NCBI GenBank assembly: GCA_946531975.1
Contig: CAMNAY010000051.1
Span: 1 to 9,408, forward strand
Source: an uncultured Ruminococcus sp.
Lineage (GTDB): Bacteria > Bacillota > Clostridia > Oscillospirales > Ruminococcaceae
Length of the DNA stretch: 9,408 bases
Reading direction: 5' to 3'
The notes beneath the pieces were generated by a model, which was not told the DNA's origin, ran no database searches, and saw only the letters and a program-made list of their open reading frames with translations. Below, in pieces: positions 5,699 through 9,408 of this stretch (position 1 is its first letter; the number at the start of each line of letters is the position of its first letter). Made by a program: the position numbers and the translations under genes.

Positions 5699-6529
5699 TC
5701 AAGGAATCCGTGACGGCTCGTCCGCAGCCGTTTCCTGCCGGTTCCATGCAGAATCCTGCGTAATAACAGAAATCTGATTATTGCCGATCATTGTCAGGAG
5801 ATACTTCTTGTTCGGATTCAGACGCTCGATCGTCTTTGCTGCAAAGCGCAGCTTATACACCGCGTCATTGCTCGTCCCCATGTGGAATTCCACATTGTCT
5901 CCGAACTGCACAATGATGCTGCTCTGATCGGTCATGTCGATCGACTTGATGTCGCGGTTGTTGCACTCCTCGACAGCAGCCGTCAGCGTTTTCAGCACAT
6001 TATCGCGCTTTTCATCCTCCGACTGAAGGTACATGCCGATTGTTCCCTGTGCCGGGTTATAGCCCGTAATGACAATCAGATCCGGCATCGGGTCTCCCTT
6101 CAGTTCCTCCAGCACACGGTTGGAGCCGCTGACGAGCAGATAACCGTAGCTCTGCGAAATATTCGCAACAGGCTTTGCCTTCTCGACGGTGATCTCAATG
6201 GTCGAAGGGTATTTTTTCTCGACACGGACATTCTCCGCATAAGCAATTCCCGCAGTGATCCGCTGGGCAGCCGACTTGGTATCCAGCCGCACCAGATTGT
6301 CCTTGTACGCGATGCCGCTCAGTGCAACGATCTCCTCCTCCGACGCATCCGTCTCATTGTTCACGACAATGTCCGTGACATTGAAGAACAGCGTCATCGA
6401 AAGTGCCAGACCGATGCCGAGGACCAGCAGGATCACGAGCGCGAAATACGCACGGTGTCTGCGCTTCCTTCTCCGCTGTCGCTTGCTGCTCTGATGCCGT
6501 TTTACGCTTTCCTTGACTACGTCCCGCAC
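5699..6529 (-). CDS. ftsQ: Cell division protein FtsQ/DivIB
   Basis: A bitopic membrane protein of the divisome that joins FtsB/FtsL (DivIC/FtsL) and controls septal peptidoglycan synthesis. The N-terminus is short and very basic (KRHQSSKRQRRRKRRHR, about residues 10-26), followed by one membrane segment (YFALVILLVLGIGLALSMTL, 28-47). A POTRA domain covers about 50-118 (FNVTDIVVNN...AENVRVEKKYPSTIEITVEKAKP), and a beta domain occupies the rest. Start: the frame opens with TTG at 6562 (287 residues) but has no ribosome binding site there; GTG at 6529 has AAAGGGGG at 6540-6547, ten bases upstream, and gives 276 residues. I prefer the GTG, with moderate certainty; either keeps all domains. It lies between murA and ftsZ, the common order in Firmicutes. 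The assignment rests on topology, POTRA pattern and position. Confidence 0.9.
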   Translation of the reverse strand: MRDVVKESVKRHQSSKRQRRRKRRHRAYFALVILLVLGIGLALSMTLFFNVTDIVVNNETDASEEEIVALSGIAYKDNLVRLDTKSAAQRITAGIAYAENVRVEKKYPSTIEITVEKAKPVANISQSYGYLLVSGSNRVLEELKGDPMPDLIVITGYNPAQGTIGMYLQSEDEKRDNVLKTLTAAVEECNNRDIKSIDMTDQSSIIVQFGDNVEFHMGTSNDAVYKLRFAAKTIERLNPNKKYLLTMIGNNQISVITQDSAWNRQETAADEPSRIP

Positions 6530-6608
6530 GGATTCCGCACCCCCTTTCGTCTCCTTTGACAATCCGATTCAAAGCTGCTGTGGAAACAGACTGTCTTTCA
6601 GATGCCCC

Positions 6609-6725
6609 GTTTTCCCACAATTTCAACCGAGTTTTCAACATTTTTTTGGCGCTCTCACGCCAAAAACAGCAGTTTTCCAAAGTTTTCACCCGCTGTTTTG
6701 CACTCTTTCCACCGAGTTTTCAACA
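6609..6725. repeat. Phased T-tract region with a direct repeat and central stem-loop between murA and ftsQ
   Basis: A 20-bp direct repeat, tttcaaccgagttttcaaca (6621-6640) and tttccaccgagttttcaaca (6706-6725), differs at one base and is offset by 85 bp. Between the copies lies an inverted repeat tttttggcg/cgccaaaaa (6643-6651 with 6658-6666, 6-base loop). T- or A-tracts begin at 6610, 6621, 6632, 6641, 6662 (A5), 6673, 6683, 6696, 6706 and 6717, close to one per helical turn. The stem lacks a following T-tract on either strand, so it is not a standard terminator. Confidence 0.75.
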
Positions 6726-6728
6726 AAT

Positions 6729-8027
6729 TCAGGCGTTCAGGGCGTTTTTTTCACGTTCTGACGCAGAAATCAATGTCCGTTTGGCAATTCCGCCAAGGCT
6801 GTTGAAAGTCTCCGCAAAACGGTCATACCCGCGGTCAAGATGATGCAGCCCCCGCAGAACGGTCTCTCCCTCTGCGCCCGCTGCCGCTGCCGCAAGTGCT
6901 GCGCCGCCCCTGAGATCCATCGCTTCGACGGACGCACCGTGCAGGGATCTGACGCCTGTTATGACTGCCGTGCGCCCTGATACACGGATGTCCGCGCCCA
7001 TGCGCAGCAGCTCGCCGACATGTTTATACCGGCTCTCAAATACAGTTTCTTCGATCATTCCCGTTCCCTGCGCGGTACAAAGCACCGCACAGATCAATGC
7101 CTGCGCATCCGTCGGGAATGCCGGATACGGCATCGTTCGTATGTACCGGACACTGCGAAGCGGCTGACTGCTGTCGAGATAGATCCGGTCGCGGCAGATT
7201 CCCAGTCTGCACCCCGCTGCACGCAGCACAGCCAGACTGCTCTCCATATCCCTCGGCGCGGTCCCTTTCAGGCAGACGGTTCCGCCCGCTGCCGCACAGG
7301 TACAGAGCCATGTATACGCCGCAATGCGGTCCGGCATCACGGTATACTCCGTCCCGTGAAGCGACTTCACGCCTTCGATCACGACCGTCCCCTCGCCCGC
7401 GCCGGTAATTCTTGCGCCGCATTGATTGAGAAATGCAGCAAGATCGGCGATTTCCGGCTCTCTTGCCGCATTGGTCAGCACGGTCTCACCTTCTGCGAGC
7501 ACGGCTGCCGTGATGATATTTTCTGTTGCACCGACAGAAGGAATCGGCAGCGGGATTCTCGCCCCGTGCAGATGCTCTGCGGTGCAGATGATCTTTCCCT
7601 GTGATTCTCTGATCTGCACACCCATCTGCCGCATGGCATCCAGATGCAAATCAATCGGACGCGGACCGAGTTCACAGCCGCCGGGCATGGTTATGACGCA
7701 CGCCCGCAGTCTGCCGAGCATCGGTCCCAGAAACATCACAGACGAGCGCATTGCGCGCATGTCTGCGTCCGGAATCTCCGTCTGTGTCAGTCCTTCGGGA
7801 GAGATGACGGCAGTCGTCTCCTCCATTTTGCAGCGCATCCCCAGATGATTCAGGATGCGGCTCGCTGCATATACATCCGTCAGCCGCGGGACGTTGTGCA
7901 GAACGGTTTCCCCGCTGCACAGGAGTGCCGCAGCCATAATCGGCAGCGCGCTGTTTTTTGCGCCCTGCACGGTAATCTCACCGCGCAGCTTCTGCCCGCC
8001 TGTGATCCGAAGAATCTCCTCTGCCAT
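6729..8027 (-). CDS. murA: UDP-N-acetylglucosamine 1-carboxyvinyltransferase (MurA/MurZ)
   Basis: This enzyme transfers the enolpyruvyl group of phosphoenolpyruvate to UDP-GlcNAc, the first committed step of peptidoglycan precursor synthesis, in the cytoplasm. The 432-residue protein has the family's normal length. Catalytic and binding residues are visible: Lys24-Asn25 in QGAKNSALP, Cys118 in MPGGCELGPRPIDLH (the PEP-reactive, fosfomycin-targeted cysteine), Asp307 in YPAFPTDAQA, and Arg373 in DLRGGAALAAAA. The segment MPDRIAAYTWLCTCAAAGG (231-249) replaces the more usual DRIEAGT. ATG at 8027 follows GAGGTGA (8034-8040). Firmicutes often carry two paralogues (MurA and MurZ); this sequence alone does not tell me which one this is, so the symbol is the generic one. 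It lies 88 nt after murG and is followed by the phased repeat region. Confidence 0.96.
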   Translation of the reverse strand: MAEEILRITGGQKLRGEITVQGAKNSALPIMAAALLCSGETVLHNVPRLTDVYAASRILNHLGMRCKMEETTAVISPEGLTQTEIPDADMRAMRSSVMFLGPMLGRLRACVITMPGGCELGPRPIDLHLDAMRQMGVQIRESQGKIICTAEHLHGARIPLPIPSVGATENIITAAVLAEGETVLTNAAREPEIADLAAFLNQCGARITGAGEGTVVIEGVKSLHGTEYTVMPDRIAAYTWLCTCAAAGGTVCLKGTAPRDMESSLAVLRAAGCRLGICRDRIYLDSSQPLRSVRYIRTMPYPAFPTDAQALICAVLCTAQGTGMIEETVFESRYKHVGELLRMGADIRVSGRTAVITGVRSLHGASVEAMDLRGGAALAAAAAGAEGETVLRGLHHLDRGYDRFAETFNSLGGIAKRTLISASEREKNALNA

Positions 8028-8115
8028 GCTGCATCACCTCAAAAAGCACCGGCTTTCGCCGTTTTCCTTCAGCATATGCAGACATCCGGCAAAGCGTTCC
8101 CGCATGCCGGATCCG

Positions 8116-9231
8116 TCAGGATAAAATACCGCTGAGAATCTCCCAGATGCGCTCGTCGGTATCCTGCGCGAACAATGCGCCGGCGCGCTGCCCCATGGCA
8201 ATGCGCTTTTCCGGATGCGCACAGAGATCCGCGATCACTTCCTTCAGCCTGTCCGCTGTCAGATTCTTCTGCTCAATGACAATCGCAGCGCCGGCTTTTC
8301 CGAGCACCATTGCATTGTGGTATTGGTGGTTTTCCGCCGCTGTCGGGTACGGGATCAGAACAGAAGCCCGTCCGACCGCCTCCAGCTCACTGAGGGTCGA
8401 TGCGCCCGCACGGCTGATGACCAGATCGGCTGCCGCGAGGCAGACGTCCATGTCATGGATGTACTCCGTGACGCGCATGCGTTCGCTGCCGTCAATGCCG
8501 CGTTCCTTCAATGCCTGCGGGAAGGAATCCCGCCCGAATTTGCCGTATGCGTGGATATGGTTGACCGCCATATCCGAGTGCAGATGCCAGTCCATAATCT
8601 CCGGCATGATCTCATTCAGGCAGCTTGCGCCCTGCGACCCGCCGAAGGACAGTATGGTCATGCCCTCCGGGAAGCCGAGCTTCGCTTTTGCCTGTTCTTT
8701 GGTGCATTTGGTCAGATTTCCGCGGACGGGCAGTCCGGTCACATGGGTCGGTGCGCCCTCCGGAAAATATTTTTTCGCCGCTTCAAAGGTCATCATAATC
8801 GCCTTTGCGCGTTTGGCAAGCAGCTTGTTCGTGACGCCGGGATAGGCGTTCTGCTCATGAATCGCGGTCGGGATGCCGAGCTGCTGTGCGGCACGGATTA
8901 CCGGGCCCGCTGCATATCCGCCGGTACCGATTGCCAGATCCGGCTGAAACTTTTTGATAATCGCCTTCGCATGGCTGCCGGCTGTCATCAGATAGCCTGC
9001 CGCCTTGACATTGCGGACAAAGTTCGAGGGGCTGAGTGACCGCTGAAGTCCGGCGACCTTCACATGCTCCATGGGATATCCCGCCTGCGGAATGAGCGTT
9101 GACTCCATGCCGTCGGGTGTACCGACAAACAGAAATTCCGCATCGGGACAATGCTTCTCTATGATCCCCGCAATGGCGAGTGCGGGATTGATATGCCCGC
9201 CGGTTCCGCCGCATGCGATCAGTATTTTCAT
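8116..9231 (-). CDS. murG: Undecaprenyldiphospho-muramoylpentapeptide beta-N-acetylglucosaminyltransferase MurG
   Basis: MurG adds GlcNAc from UDP-GlcNAc to lipid I, giving lipid II, at the inner face of the membrane. The 371-residue product is of normal length and shows the GT-B fold signatures: GGTGGH (8-13) in the N-terminal acceptor domain, GTGGYAAGP (102-110), HEQNAYPG (125-132), GGSQGA (197-202), SRAGASTLSE (273-282) and PYPTAAENHQYHNA (294-307), the last two forming the nucleotide-sugar site. ATG at 9231 follows AAAAAGGA at 9241-9248 with nine bases spacing. It begins 42 bases after the stop of the SEDS gene, so the two are almost certainly co-transcribed; their products make and then polymerise lipid II. 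Confidence 0.98.
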   Translation of the reverse strand: MKILIACGGTGGHINPALAIAGIIEKHCPDAEFLFVGTPDGMESTLIPQAGYPMEHVKVAGLQRSLSPSNFVRNVKAAGYLMTAGSHAKAIIKKFQPDLAIGTGGYAAGPVIRAAQQLGIPTAIHEQNAYPGVTNKLLAKRAKAIMMTFEAAKKYFPEGAPTHVTGLPVRGNLTKCTKEQAKAKLGFPEGMTILSFGGSQGASCLNEIMPEIMDWHLHSDMAVNHIHAYGKFGRDSFPQALKERGIDGSERMRVTEYIHDMDVCLAAADLVISRAGASTLSELEAVGRASVLIPYPTAAENHQYHNAMVLGKAGAAIVIEQKNLTADRLKEVIADLCAHPEKRIAMGQRAGALFAQDTDERIWEILSGILS

Positions 9232-9273
9232 ATCATGTCATCCTTTTTCTATGGGTTTGTTATACGGATCTGT

Positions 9274-9408
9274 TCAGCCGTTCAGCTTCGCCTGACGGGA
9301 GATGTTCAGCAGAACACCCATTTCCGCAAGCTGCATCATCAGTGCGGTTCCGCCGTAGCTGAAGAACGGCAGCGAGATTCCGGTATTCGGAATCGCGTTG
9401 CTGACAAC
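9274..9408 (-). CDS. SEDS-family glycosyltransferase (FtsW/SpoVE/RodA), C-terminal 44 residues (partial)
   Basis: The right window edge cuts this gene, leaving the last 44 codons and a TGA at 9274-9276. The translation contains NTGISLPFFSYGG followed by TALMMQLAEMGVLLNISR. This is the conserved end of the SEDS membrane glycosyltransferases, which polymerise lipid II into glycan strands: the extracytoplasmic NTG..LPF.SYGG loop, the last membrane helix and a cytoplasmic end. Because murG follows immediately, FtsW (division) or SpoVE (its sporulation paralogue in Bacillus) is more likely than RodA, but the part seen does not separate them. The frame is open to the window edge without a break. 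Confidence 0.93.
   Translation of the reverse strand, partial: VVSNAIPNTGISLPFFSYGGTALMMQLAEMGVLLNISRQAKLNG

Noticed and set aside
6600..6726. DnaA-box or replication-origin-like array (ttttcaaca, tttcccaca, tttccacc)
   Set aside because: The motifs only loosely resemble TTATCCACA, none matches it, and no dnaA, dnaN or other origin gene is near.
8040..8066. CGGC-GAAA-GCCG hairpin followed by GCTTTTTG on the minus strand between murG and murA, as a terminator
   Set aside because: Only 4 bp of stem and it overlaps the murA ribosome binding site; murG and murA are more likely in one transcript.

Overview
The window looks like chromosomal DNA of a low-to-moderate GC Firmicute of the class Clostridia, most likely a Ruminococcus-like member of the Oscillospirales. 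The basis is a division and cell-wall (dcw) cluster with no ftsA between ftsQ and ftsZ, a DUF4317 gene, a Spo0H-like sigma factor, AGGAGG-type ribosome binding sites and an abundance of the typical clostridial small zinc-ribbon and DUF1858 proteins. Genus-level assignment is an inference from protein style, not from a search. Every gene I can support is on the minus strand, so transcription runs from the right end of the window to the left.

Right half (9408 to about 4310): the 3' end of a SEDS-family gene (ftsW/spoVE type), murG, murA, ftsQ/divIB and ftsZ. The first four act on lipid II synthesis and septal peptidoglycan assembly, and ftsZ builds the cytokinetic ring. ftsZ has its own good sigma-A-type promoter (TTGCAA-17-TACAAT) and ends in a strong intrinsic terminator. 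Between murA and ftsQ there is a non-coding stretch with helically phased T-tracts, a 20-bp near-perfect direct repeat and a central stem-loop.

Middle (about 4310 to 1988): a two-gene unit with its own promoter (TTGAAA-17-TATCAT), a leader of about 160 nt, a long DivIVA-like coiled-coil protein with eight 11-residue repeats, and, 6 nt after its stop, an isolated beta subunit of a two-subunit class I fumarate hydratase. No alpha subunit is in the window.

Left part (1922 to 1): a Spo0H/SigH-like sigma factor with a near-consensus promoter, then a gene-poor stretch of 244 nt, a small protein with two zinc-binding four-cysteine sets, a DUF1858 redox-disulfide protein, and the first 111 codons of a DUF4317 protein. 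Intrinsic terminators follow the zinc-ribbon and DUF1858 genes, each lying directly in front of the next gene's ribosome binding site.

I see no tRNA, rRNA, CRISPR array, insertion sequence or phage gene. The window is mostly core housekeeping. The points worth a second look are the phased repeat region before ftsQ, the non-canonical C-terminal tail of FtsZ and its echo in the neighbouring DivIVA-like protein, and the leader of the DivIVA-like gene.
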